Shown here piece by piece: positions 11,566-22,027 of a DNA stretch of 64,000 nt (positions within the stretch are counted from its first letter, which is position 1; each line of letters begins with the position of its first letter). The DNA comes from Chondrosia reniformis. Lineage: Eukaryota; Porifera; Demospongiae; Chondrillida; Chondrillidae. The notes beneath the pieces were generated by a model. That model did no database searches and was not told where the DNA came from. It saw nothing but the letters and a program-made list of their open reading frames with translations. Location of the stretch: assembly GCA_947172415.1 (NCBI GenBank), contig OX359191.1, positions 4,526,001 through 4,590,000 of the forward strand, in the 5' to 3' direction. Made by a program: the position numbers and the translations under genes.

Positions 11566-12761
11566 ATAGATGTCACCTTTACTCATGCCATTTAGCAGCA
11601 CCCTAATAGCTAGAGTGATCCCAGGATGCACCACGCGGAGGTAGGCATGAATGCATCCCACAGGGAGGTGTTTGCTTTCGAGGGGCAAGTGGATGCCCGA
11701 AAGCATGTTACCAGCCCTGGATGTAATGGAGGATGTACAGATGGCGTGGTAGCCAGTGTGACATGTTTAGTGCGTGTCCTGGAAGTGCCTGCATTAAAGG
11801 AAACTGTAAAATTAGAATCAATGTACTGTAACCAAACACAGTTAGTTGGACCAAGTGAGTATAAAGTACTCACTAATATAGTGTGCAAAAGTTGCACAAA
11901 CATGAAGACATTATGTCTAAGTTTGTAGAATGCTTATACATTCATGAACAGTTCATACTTAGTCTGTTATACGTATTAGCTCTTACACCTATTATCCTGC
12001 TAAATTGTGCAGGAGAGTGTCAGCTACTACACACATACTTTACAAAGGCATGTATCCGTCACATGAAAATGTGTAAAAGACATGCATATGCATGTGCAAA
12101 TATATACAATATAATTACACATATACTATATAAACACATATATATATAAACACACATATAATATACAATAACACATATATTATACAATTATACATATAGC
12201 AAATAAATAAATAATTATACCAACGCATTAACTATGTGTATACCTATCTATTATGTAAAATTTAAATTCATACCGAAATATCTCTTGTTTTTTGTTGTAC
12301 AATCGTCTATTAATTATTAAAACGGTAAAATGCTAAGTTCATATTTGTGTACGTAATCCAAAACAAATTTTCATTATATTATAATACAGAGATTTGTTAT
12401 ATACAATTTTGTAAATTACTTGTTCTGTTGACCTTGTAATACTAATTTATGTATATATAGTCATCACTGGATCATCATTATGCTACTTGTAATAGAAACC
12501 AAACAAAAAAAGTTTATTTTGTTAAATGTCAATTAAAGTTAAGTGAGATTCTTAAAAATATAACTGCTCAAAATTGCTAGTGTAACACAATCTTTGTCTC
12601 TCTCTTTTGCCAATATCAATGTCATGATTAAAGGTCTTCCGCCCACTGCCATATACAACACGCTTTGGCAGCTAGCCATATTTGCATGTACCATTAATGT
12701 ATGTCACTTCCAAAGATTGTCATAAATAGTTAGATAGTTATTATAACACACACTCTAGATA
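11566..12761. other. AT-rich stretch with one unrecognised open frame
   Basis: 11610-11930 is open on both strands (100 codons plus, 97 minus). Its composition differs from the surrounding AT-rich DNA, so it might be an exon or transposon remnant, but I recognise no domain. 12060-12200 is TA/CA-rich simple sequence. 12200-12760 is AT-rich with nothing identifiable; the 3' end of Helitron 1 must lie somewhere here or further left. Confidence 0.4.
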
Positions 12762-13400
12762 TCATTCCTCAGGAGTCCAGAAGGAGGCAAAGGTGGTGAA
12801 TGGAGAAAATTCTGTAGAGTTACGTGATGCATTTGCTGGTAAAATAGCAGTGAAGTGGCTTGCATCAAAGAATCCTAAAAGTGGGTAATATTTTTCCACA
12901 TTTGGATGGTAAATAATGCTGTTGTTCAGTCGCTTGTCTTTAGCATCAAAGAGGTTCTGTAAGTCAGCTGCTGAAGTAGTCACATCAATGCATTGCGGCT
13001 GCCTGCGTTGATGTTGAACCGTTCTGTTACGCATAACTCCATACGGGCAAATTGACCTCTCCAAACCAATAGAGAGGGCGTGTAAATGAAATTGATTACC
13101 AGAGGATCCATCTTGTAGTGAACTGCGAACGAGGTCCAACCACTGAATTTCTGCTTCCTTAAAAACTGAAGCTGCACTTCATTCATTTAAGGGTAGAAGA
13201 ATTCTTGCAGTTGGTTGAATGACCTCAAACATATGTTCTCGATGTGTGATGAGGCTGTAGGCAGTCAGCAACCTCAAGTGAGACATGTACTGCTCTGTTC
13301 CAGTAAGGGTTAATGAAATCATGTTGTATATGCAGTTTCCACTTCCTGTAGTGTACACTGGAACATAAGACAATGTAAAGGCAGGTAAACGTTTTTCCCT
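12762..13400 (-). pseudogene. OTU-like cysteine protease domain, C-terminus of Helitron 1
   Basis: OTU domains are cysteine proteases, usually deubiquitinases, and occur in the polyproteins of some animal Helitrons/Helentrons. The nucleophile region reads TTGSGNCIYNMISLTLTG (13324-13380) followed by YMSHLRLLTAYSL, matching the OTU pattern DGNCLF...S..L.G....H..LR. The C-terminal histidine is in DASHFTAILP (about 12840-12870), and the frame ends at 12762. The residue three before the catalytic Cys, normally Asp, is Ser, which may weaken catalysis. A TGA at about 13179-13181 interrupts the domain after LLPLNE, but the same frame continues directly (SAASVFKEAEIQWLDLVRSSL), so this is a single nonsense change. 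The role of OTU in transposition is not known. Confidence 0.75.
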
Positions 13401-15530
13401 CACACCAGCATCTGTACTGTGGAAGCTGCTGAGAATTGCACGGGATGGCTGATTTACTTCCATCAAAGTAGCTGTAATATCACCCTCATGACACTTTGCC
13501 CAATTGCTGATCAAATCAGTAGCCGGATTTTCACAGTTCACCATACTTTCTAACTCTTCTTGAAGTGACAGTACTGGTGAAGCAACATGGGGAACAGAAA
13601 TGATTAGGGGCCGGGGTTGGATTATTAAAGAGAAATTATTCTGCACCGTGGGCATGTGTGTACCTGGAGCAAATTTGGTTGGCGAGTTGGTTTGGATGGG
13701 TGGAGAAGAATTCCTCTGCACTGAAGGTACTGGTCTAGCAATGATAGGAACGGAACTGGTGATTGGTTGATTGGGTTTGTTGGATAGAGAGGAACTACTG
13801 TGCACCAAGAGGTGGGATGTTTGTGACTCATTGTCTGATGTATCATGTGAACCACTTCTCTTCCGTAACCTGGCCATTTCTGCATGCACTCGTTTGTTAG
13901 CCTTGACCTTCTGTGGTTCAAAGCTTGATAGAGCCACACCATCTAGAGTCCTTACACGACTCAAGGCCACATATGCCATCCCTGGTTCGAACACTTTTTC
14001 TCCCGGGTCCAGCACAGCTGCATCTAATGACAGACCTTGAACCTTGTGTAGAGTAGCAGCCCAACAAAGAATGAGAGGTAACTGTGTTCTCTGAAGCACA
14101 GTACCCTGTCGTCCATAGAACCTGACTGACATTGGTCCAATTGGCACCACTTGCTGGTGTCCATTTTCAATTGGAACTTTGTTTAGTTGTCCAACTCGAG
14201 GATCATGAAATTTGATAAGAACATACTCAGGTAGTGTACCTAGGCTTGGTTGATATTTTATGTTTCCTGGCCATTTAAATCCTACTGTGATACCTCGAAC
14301 ACCATTCACAAGTCCATCTCCGCATTTTATGTTTCTTCTCAACATAATTTCCGACCCAACAACCAGTTTCAAACGCCTTGGTAAGCCACCACACTCTTTG
14401 TCACCATTGGGAATGAGTTCTTCTCGTATATGCTCCTTGGATACTGCCCATGTGTGCATCTGCGACTCTCCAAAATCACATGTGATGCTTCAAACAACTG
14501 CACTGTTGCAGAAGTCAGTTTGTGCAGCTCCTGGTCATTACAGAGGTCACAGTCAGAAACCCAAGGGAACAGTCTAAGTGAATTGCAAAATGGTGGGGAC
14601 GAAAGATCCACTTGATTTTTGGATGTCTTGCGAGTTGCTAAGATGGCAATGTCTTCCTGAGTGTGGTCTCCTATTCGAATTCTATTCAGCAGTGATGAGA
14701 AAGACTGATCATTGTGCTGTCGTATGTTATCTTCCAATTCAATCATGCTGAAGAAGTCTTTCCACAAATGGGATGAAAGCCTCCTTGATTGCACCTTTGC
14801 ACTGCTGAATATATAATGTCCATTTACAGGGGACAGTTGGTACAAATCCCCAACAGCAATAACATTAACTCCTCCAAAAATGTCATCCGTAGCAAAGATC
14901 TCGCAAAGCCTTTGATGAACAGCTACGAGTACCTCGTAAGAAACCATGCTGATTTCGTCCACAATGATAGTGTGAACTCCTTTCCAAAGTCGACGAAGTT
15001 CATTGAGAGCCAAAGCACTCAAATGCAACTGATGCGCTGACCTTCCATGTTCCACTTGCAGACTCAGTGCTCGATGAATAGTGAGTCCATTGATGTTAAG
15101 AGCAGCCAATCCTGTAGGTGCCATGACCGTGCATCCATGGAAATCCTTGCTTGCCTGCACTGATCTTTCAATATGCTCCCTGATGGCATGGATCAAGTGT
15201 GATTTTCCTGTTCCAGCCCCACCTGTAATGAACAGGTGGAAGCATTCTGGAGGAGATGATAGTGTTCCCATATGGTATTTATGTGGTTCTGCCGTATACC
15301 TGACAACAATCTCGAATGCCTCTCTCTGTTTTGCATTTAGGCTCAGAATGAGCTCCCTAAATGCTTTCTCAGTGAGGCGAGATCGAGAGATGGCACCATT
15401 GGCATCAACATCCTCCAGCAATGTAGGCGCTACATCTGCCAAGTCTTCCATATTCTCTTGTGCTATAAAATTTTCTCCATTGTACAGTCCTCCATCAGCC
15501 TCCTCCGTTGGATGCTTGGCATCTTCTCTT
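13179..15530 (-). pseudogene. Pif1-like helicase of Helitron 1
   Basis: Superfamily 1B helicase thought to unwind DNA during rolling-circle transposition. Motifs in order: Walker A GGAGTGKSHLI (about 15190-15230), Walker B IIVDEISMV (about 14940-14970), GDLYQLSPV (about 14830-14855), QHNDQSF near motif IV, VGSEIMLRRNI, ATLHKVQGLSLDAAV (about 14020-14070) and YVALSRVRTLDGV (about 13930-13975). The first part (14369-15451) and second part (13179-14459) are in different frames: a single-base frameshift lies near 14440-14460. The reading frame upstream joins the Rep part through one TGA at 15533-15535. A linker rich in Ser, Pro and Asn (about 13560-13850) connects helicase and OTU. Apart from these lesions all core motifs look intact. 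Confidence 0.92.
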
Positions 15531-15532
15531 TC

Positions 15533-17240
15533 TCAATGTTGCACATTAGGAGCCACAAGATCCATGTATGCGGCATCCTTTACAGCCTGTAGCTGTTGCA
15601 CTGCTCGCTGTACTTCCTCTGCAAATGCTTCATGTTGAGCATTGAGGACTTTAAGTTCACTTTTACGAGCAATGAAAGCAGCCATGGCAGTTTCATGGTT
15701 TTGGAGCAAGTCAACCTTTTCTTGCCTCCATGGAATGTACAGTAACATGGGACTATAGTAGTAGTCATCACCATGGCTTGAGGGTGTCATCACCGGAGTA
15801 CGTATACATGCCTGTTTGGTCCTTAACTTGATCCAACCCATATTATCTTGCAACTTGTATCGAGGTTGCGATCGCCGTCCAGGTCCTGTATAGTCGTCTT
15901 TTTTACGACTGTCTTCTCTTGGTATAGTATCATACCACACAGAAAAGTGAGCCAGAGTCATTTCTTCAAAGTCATCTCCCTTTGGCCTTGCAGCATGCCT
16001 ATCAAACAAACCTGGTTGAACGATGGCAGTGTCATGATCTCCCAGTTCAAATAGTTCAGCTCGGCTCTTGAGAAGTTGTGTTCGTTTCTCAGGTCGGACG
16101 GTGTTAACAAACACAACTTTCCTAGTCGAGTCCTTCAGTGGCAAATTGCAAAGTCTGTAGGCAGCCTCTTGGGCACTAAGCTCTCGATGTGACAGCATAG
16201 TATTGCCTACTTTGGATAGTTTTTTGCCAATTGAAGCATTAGCAGGTAGAGTGTTGAGAGCATCTCTGATGGCCTTCTTCACTTCCTCACTTTCTCCCTT
16301 GCACATGTAGGAACAAATGTACGATGCAGTACCATAAACTGATCCAATTAACTGTATGTCCATATTGGCCTGCCATGTAAGGAGCAGATGAATGTTGAAA
16401 GCATTGATATTTTCTTCCCCTTTGTTCCGCTTAAGAAGGTAAAGCGTGACTTGTTTCCTACATCGTTATTGTCCTTCAGGCGTGTTTCACACGACTAAGG
16501 TCTGGGGAAGTCAAAACGACACTCTTTCTTCTTTTTGCTGGTCTTCTGGCTAGTAGTAGTATGCTTGTGCTGCTGGACCCGAAGGATGGTTGATCTGGGT
16601 TCATCCTTTCCACAGCCCTCATCTGGACTTGAATGGATATGTACCTATCAATGAACTCAGGAGCTGATTTGCTAACTGCCTTGGTGTCCAAGTCTTGAGT
16701 ATCTTTAATCCACCACAAGGAATGAACATGTGGTGATCCTCGCAACTGAAACTCAATTCTCCAGAAGAAATCAATCACTTCTCCAATTGGCTTTCCTGAA
16801 CCTTTAATGACTTCTTTCACCAGACATTGGAAGCGATGTGCAAAATGGCGAGCAGTAACCACAGGATTACTGGCCATAAAGTCTCTCCTCTCTTCATCAG
16901 TTAGTAGGTCCACCTGCTCCTCAGTCAGGTTCGGTCCACTGCAGTTGGCTAAAACCACCATGAGATCTTTCCAGTGATGGTCATCTGCACTGAATGTGAT
17001 GAAGAATGTTGGGGGTCCAAGGGAATGCAACATTCTGAACAGATGGACTTTTGCTGACTGCCAGTAGGCTGCAGTACCACGAATATCCCTCATGAAACTG
17101 TAGCAGTTTTCACGTACATCTGGATTTTCTTTTGCCGATGATCCCTTCAAATCACCTGCTGTGAGATAATGTACCTTGCTTTCTTCATGTTTGTTTTTGT
17201 CTTTATTGGTGTTCATATTCTGAGTTCCTGGATTCCACAA
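15533..17240 (-). pseudogene. Rep (HUH, two-tyrosine) endonuclease of Helitron 1
   Basis: The Rep domain nicks and joins single strands during Helitron movement. It begins with a Helitron-like N-terminal block (RDIRGTAAYWQSAKVHLF, GPPTFFITFSADDHHW) and shows the metal-binding HUH motif in RGSPHVHSLWW (His-Val-His at 16722-16730). The catalytic tyrosine pair is in SYICSYMCKG (16301-16321), spaced Tyr-x3-Tyr as in Helitrons. The 16476-17240 and 15533-16363 stretches are separated by a frameshift near 16510, a TAG at about 16495 (after CRFDFPRP) and a frameshift near 16440. The upstream join at about 17240-17270 is also frameshifted. The final frame ends at a TGA (15533) that simply interrupts continuity with the helicase. 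Catalytic residues are all present. Confidence 0.9.
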
Positions 17241-18250
17241 ACGTAGAGCAATAGAAATGCTATTTGCAGCTTGTATGCTTCTACAATATTACAAGCCCAA
17301 AAGAGGTAAGATGGATGCCGTGCCCATCTAGCATCACTACTCATGACACGGATTTGAAAGTAGTACAAGGGAGAGAGTTTGGAATTCCTATGTGTTCCAA
17401 AACCCTTTCTTCCATTGGGATACAAAGTAGGGAATACCATTAGCTCCAGTTGAGGCTCATTGAAAACACTCACAGGTGCTGAGGAAATTCTTTCCAACTG
17501 ATGAACAGGAAATGCTCCATCCTGGATGAGTTTGGACACGGGTATGTCAGGTATCAATGTGTTGCTCCTCACAACACCCGACTCCTCAACATGGTCTGCC
17601 TGACATTCGTCACCTTCCTCTGAAAACTGTTTCTCAGATGGATTAACCACCTTAACATCATGGAAGATGGAATTATTTTCCTTCAGCCAATTCAAAGCTA
17701 GCATTACTTTTCGATAACGACAGCAGTAGTATGTCCTTGTGGGTGAAGTTGCTCTCTCTGGCACACATTCTGACTCACTGGGACGCTGCACGTATACAAT
17801 ATCAGTATCCTCAGCTGGACGAGGCAGTTGGTCTACCGTGTTGGTCATGGGGGTGGGGAAGTTGATGACCTGACCCCTAATTGCCCTCTGGCGTCCACGT
17901 GGTAGCACTACCAGCTTCATAAAAGGAGTAACATGTGAAATTAAGCGTTCCTCTAAGCTGTTGAGTCCTTGCAACTCCTTGGGGACTTCAGAGACTCACA
18001 TGTTATTATCCAAAGCATTACCTGGAATCTCCCTTTTCTTCAATGAGGATATACATCTGGTGCAAAACCAGGTTTTTTCGTCCACTGGAGATTCCAACTT
18101 TATAAAATCAACAAACTCATTGCCATCTTTTGAGAATTTTCCGTGCATTTGATAGCACAGTTTATGACACGCTGTACATACACAAGAAGGGCCTTCACAG
18201 GCCACTTTTCTGAACTTGGCTCTGTTTGTCTAAGGTAGTTTGTTGTGATG
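17213..18250 (-). pseudogene. DUF6570-like cysteine-rich region of Helitron 1
   Basis: This segment lies between the repeat module and Rep. It carries two cysteine clusters, CEGPSCVCTACHKLCY and TWFCTRC (18050-18190), suggesting zinc binding, then LEERLISHVTPFMKLVVLPRGRQ, a block typical of the DUF6570 region found in many Helitron polyproteins, and further on FPTLYPNG and FWACNIVEA. A TGA at 17996-17998 lies in an otherwise continuous frame (NNM, stop, VSEVPKELQGLN); Helitron 2 has NKMKVVDMPSVLLGLN there, showing that the codon was once sense. Two more in-frame stops (near 18224 and 18272) separate it from the repeat module. Confidence 0.75.
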
Positions 18251-18271
18251 TGCTGAATGTTTTCTTTTCTT

Positions 18272-18935
18272 CTAGGTGATGTCTGCCTTGATCAACTGCT
18301 TAGTGTCCACAGAATTCACCGATATTGATGGGTCAGGAATTTTCACACCATCTGTCTTTGTGCTTTCCTCATTGTCATCAGTTAATTGTAATTTTTCATC
18401 TTTCCTTCTGGATGGTTCTTGCATAGCAGCTAAAGTAGCTTGTTTCCCGCGAATGGTTTGCATCCTCATCCTTGCCTTCTCGCGGTCATTTTCCTTTTGT
18501 GCAAGACTTTGTTTGGCACGGTACTGTCGAACATTCATTGCTTTAGTCTGAAGTCTTTTGTCACGGCTTGCCTCATCCTCTTTGTCCACTTTTTCTCTGT
18601 AATTTCGTCTAATGGCTTCCAATCGTGCTTGCCTTGCTGTCTCATCTTCCTGCTTCAGTCTCTGGCTGGCATTACACTTTAAGACTTGCAACCGTGCTTG
18701 CCTTGCTGTCTTATCTTCCTTCTTCAGTCTCTGGCTGGCATTACACTTTAAGACTTGCAATCGTGCTTGCGTTGCTGTCTTATCTTCGTTCTTCAGTCTC
18801 TGGCTGGTATTACACTTTAAGACTTGCAATCGTGCTTGCCTTGCTGTCTTATCTTCCTCCTTCAGTCTTCTAGCCTGATTAACACCTGATCTCAAAAGTC
18901 TCTGTTGTCGTTGCTCACTTTTTCAGCTGTGAATC
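18272..18935 (-). pseudogene. STPR-like 23-residue repeat module of Helitron 1
   Basis: The protein consists of about five tandem 23-residue units of the form RLKxEDKTARQARLQVLKCNASQ, then a degenerate basic tail. At DNA level this is a 69-bp tandem repeat (about 18655-18880). Spacing and character (Arg/Lys/Gln-rich, helical) match the score-and-three-amino-acid peptide repeat (STPR), a DNA-binding module first described in a silkworm transcription factor. In a Helitron it could bind element ends or target DNA; that is inference. A frameshift near 18915 and a TGA at about 18940 separate it from the 2A-bearing leader. Confidence 0.7.
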
Positions 18936-18939
18936 TTGC

Positions 18940-19647
18940 TCAGGACAACGTCCTTTTTTTGCTTAACTGCTGATCACGTTTTTCTGTCTCATTAATTGGT
19001 AATCTTTTCTTTGCCTGTCGGTGCTTGTCAATGTCCGTTGTGTACTGCTGTTCAATTTCAATTGGCAAGGGTGATCCAATTGAGATGCAATAACTTTGCA
19101 TACTTTGTTCACCACTAGACTCTATGGAGATTAACTGTTTATAGCTGTCTTCTCGCTTTTGTGTTTCTTTGGAGGTATCTTGAATTAAACCTGCATCCCA
19201 TTCTTTATTAGCCTGCCTTTCTTTACTGGTGGTAGGGCCTGGATTGACTTCAACATCTCCACTTAAGAGGAGTAACAGTAGAAGCAAAGCCAGACATGAA
19301 GGTCGATGAAAGCGACGTTTTGAAATATACAGAAAAAGGGTATGCAATTGTTTTTGGTAGCGAACATATGTCGTCTTTAGTCTATTAATGTATGCATACT
19401 CACGGCAAACCAAACGGTTTAAGTTTTCTTGATTTGCATCGAGAGAGTATTGCGTTGGATTATGCAAAGCAGTACCATAGCATGTTTGAATAAAAGCACT
19501 AGGTTGGTCTTTACAGTTAGCTACTAATCGAGCTTGAAGTGTGTATATTTCAAAGAATATAAAGGTAGCAACAGCCAATAGACCAATTGCTTTTTTAATT
19601 GCAGGCCTTGTAGGACTAAAGAGTGTACCACAGTGTACAATGTGCAT
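18940..19647 (-). pseudogene. Leader with hydrophobic segments and 2A motif, Helitron 1
   Basis: A 235-codon open frame starts at ATG 19645-19647. Residues about 17-35 are hydrophobic (AIGLLAVATFIFFEIYTL) and could be a signal anchor. A basic stretch (KRRFHRPSC) is followed by a run of leucines and a 2A-like motif ending at residue 138. After it comes a charged linker rich in Glu, Lys and Gln leading to the repeat module. If 2A skipping works, translation would release a roughly 137-residue leader and start a new chain at Pro138. I recognise no family for the leader. A separate frame at 19524-19751 may hold the true N-terminus if a frameshift lies near 19640. Confidence 0.6.
19234..19260 (-). 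other. 2A-like ribosome-skipping motif, Helitron 1
   Basis: The minus strand encodes L-S-G-D-V-E-V-N-P-G-P, residues 128-138 of the leader, matching D-[V/I]-E-x-N-P-G-P exactly. It directly follows eight leucines. Motifs of this kind preceded by a signal-like hydrophobic stretch are known in sea urchin and sponge proteins. Confidence 0.85.
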
Positions 19648-19751
19648 GATTTACCGGGGTTATGTTTCATAGAATGTTTACATCTTTTGGAGCGATGACT
19701 ACACATTGTCAGTTTACCTTCAGTTGGAAGGAACTTTCCAATCAATTTCAT

Positions 19752-20377
19752 GATACTCTATACACAGACATGAAAGAAATCAATATGTGAAGACCAAGTA
19801 GACATACTATAATTGTGAACAGTATATTAATGTTGCTTATGTCAACTTACCAACAAACATTTTGCTAACGATAACTTGCAAGATAATCATGTATATATAG
19901 AGTGTTTTGTTATGCAAGCATTATATAGATAATAACGATTGTATATTATGACATTCCATGTGTATTCTTGGCATAATGTAGATTTGTTGTGCATTAAGGC
20001 TATATATACTGTAGACGTTTTGCGTCTTGAGCGAGTTTTGGTTTGTATATAGCAGTGTTCCTTTGAATACTTTCTTGTTGGGCTTGTATACATATGCTTG
20101 CCCCCTAAGACCGACTCTCTGCTGTCACTCCGAACCGTTGGGACATTATGCATATAAATGCGCAACCAAATGGATGTATGGACCATTTATATTTGCCGTT
20201 TTTAATTATGATACCGTATGACAGTATCATCAGGCTTTACGTTCCATACTATTTGTTTTACACTAATAGGCATCGAGGAGTTGAATTTATATGTAGTGTG
20301 AAAAGGATTAATGTACAGTGATGCATATTTATGCTCATTAATGTTACCATGGATACAAGGTACTCACTTTGTGATGA
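19752..20377. other. Intergenic, upstream of Helitron 1
   Basis: AT-rich sequence with no recognisable gene. The 5' terminus of Helitron 1 is presumably in here, but I could not place it. Confidence 0.4.
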
Positions 20378-21030
20378 CCACACCCACTAACTCCACCCCT
20401 CACTCTACCTTAGCTCTACAACTGCACCCCTTACTTAGCCTTAGCTATATAGAACCATACTCCTACTCAGCCTTAGCTATAGGACCACACCCCTTACTCA
20501 TGCTTAGCTATAGGACCACACCCCTTACTCAGCCTTAGCTATTGGACCACACCCCTTTCTTAGCCTTAGCTATATAGAACCATACTCCTTACTCAGCCTT
20601 AGCTATAGGACCACAACTCTTACTCAGCTTTAACTATAGGATCACACCCCTTACTCAGCCTTAGCTATAGGACCACACCCCTTACTTAGCTTTAGCTATA
20701 GAACCATACTCCTTACTCAGCATTAGCTATAAGACCACCCACTTTACTAAGCCTTAGTTATAGGACCACACCCCTTACTTAGCTTTAGCTAAAGATCCAT
20801 ACTCCTTAATTACTCAGCCTTAGCTATAAGACCACCCACCTTACTAAGCCTTAGCTATAGGACCACACCCCTTACTTAGCCTTAGCTATATAGAACCATA
20901 CTCCTTACTCAGCCTTAGCTATAGGACCCCACCCCTTACTCAGCCTTAGCTATAGGACCACACCCTTTACTCAGCCTTAGCTATAGGACCACACCCCTAA
21001 CTCAGCCTTAGCTATAGGACCACACCCCTT
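20378..21030. repeat. 32-bp tandem repeat array
   Basis: About twenty imperfect copies of a unit containing CTTACTCAGCCTTAGC and TATAGGACCACACCCC. Variants carry TATAGAACCATACTCC. Non-coding. Confidence 0.92.
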
Positions 21031-21622
21031 AGGAAGCTTCTAGCAATCTTAGGCCCATTGGGACAATTTTTGTGCCAGCATTTCTTCGCAGACAACCTTT
21101 TAGCTGGACGGACTTTTGGACTTACATATAACCTTAGATCGTGGAGCATGTAACTTAGGCATACTCGACTCTCTGTCGTGCGTATAGTAGCATATATGCA
21201 GACTATACATTTGTTCACCTGCTACACTGGGTGGCATTGTCAATCAAATAGCATTACGCCCAAATTGTACTACTATCAAACCTTTCCGCATGTTAGATTT
21301 ACATTCGTATCATTAGAATAATCGTCGCTATTCGTAATTATTGCCGGGTCACTACTCGAATGGTTCTCTTGGTAATCAAAATGAATCATTTCACGATGTC
21401 AATACGTGTCAAAGGATTGCGAATACAGTCAATTCATATTCTTTTGACACATGGATTCATATACCGATATACGGTATTTCATATTTTATAGCTAATTGCC
21501 AGAGAACAGTGTTGAACAAATATGACAACTCATTCGGCTAGCTATATATGAATATATCAGCCCAACAACTGTTTATATAGCTCATACATACTAACACCAA
21601 TTAGAGAAAATAAATTACTTAC

Positions 21623-21806
21623 CTCAGCGACGTCTCCCGTCACCGATTTAGTGCTGAAAAGCACTCTTTTCGCTGTATGGCAGCTAAGTATCGCCCACAG
21701 TGCAAATAGGATGAATTGCTGAAAGCTCGAGGGAAGCTTCAGACTAGGAGAATTCATGAACAGTGTCAATTTCGTAAAGAGAACAACTGCTTACCATTGT
21801 TTCCAT
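21623..21806 (-). CDS. Candidate host gene: two exons encoding a signal-peptide-like start
   Basis: On the minus strand ATGGAAACAATG (21795-21806) is followed by GTAAGC; a 76-bp intron ending GAGCTTTCAG leads to an exon at 21623-21718 that ends GCTGAG before GTAAGT. Spliced, it reads METMQFILFALWAILSCHTA followed by KRVLFSTKSVTGDVAE: a short hydrophobic core with a small-residue end, as in a signal peptide. Both introns have standard donors and the exon is 96 bp, in phase 0. Downstream exons were not found and I do not recognise the protein. The assignment rests on splice signals and frame only. Confidence 0.4.
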
Positions 21807-21836
21807 GGTTTTTACCAACATTTACCAACGAAAGAA

Positions 21837-21905
21837 ATGGCATTGAGAGTAGAGGTGCTTAGTGCAGTGAACACGACAGCCATATTCCTAGCGTCGGGTT
21901 ACTTT
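21837..21905 (+). CDS. Candidate first exon, divergent from the minus-strand gene
   Basis: ATG followed by 22 more sense codons (MALRVEVLSAVNTTAIFLAS then GYF) ends at a GTGAGT donor. It starts only 30 bases from the ATG of the opposite-strand candidate, so a shared bidirectional promoter is possible, or only one of the two is real. Joined to the exon-like piece ending at 22039, the frame would run into a stop, so the continuation is unknown. Confidence 0.25.
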
Positions 21906-22027
21906 GTGAGTTAGACTGTATGTAATTCGCCAAATCTACCATCTATTTGGTATACAACCACACTGCACATAGGCTCTTTACACGGTGATAATAGGGGCTT
22001 TAGTGCTCCTTTTTTACAGGCGAATGG

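Larger units (their letters stand above)
12762..19751 (-). mobile_element. Helitron 1 (2A leader, STPR repeats, Rep, Pif1 helicase, OTU)
   Basis: A minus-strand rolling-circle transposon with a nearly complete domain set: hydrophobic leader with 2A motif, 23-residue repeats, cysteine-rich DUF6570-like region, Helitron-like N-terminal and HUH/Y2 Rep domain, Pif1-family helicase and OTU-like protease. Seven or more in-frame stops and several single-base frameshifts break it, so this copy cannot make the full protein by ordinary decoding. The termini (5' TC, 3' CTRR with hairpin for classical Helitrons) could not be assigned. A decayed relative lies at 30254-34629 on the other strand. Confidence 0.9.

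Noticed and set aside
11610-11930. Possible protein-coding gene on either strand
   Set aside because: No recognised motif, and both strands are open; kept only as an unrecognised stretch.
14430-15638. Plus-strand frames over the helicase (14430-14615, 14789-15040, 15081-15638)
   Set aside because: Complementary shadows of the minus-strand helicase coding sequence.
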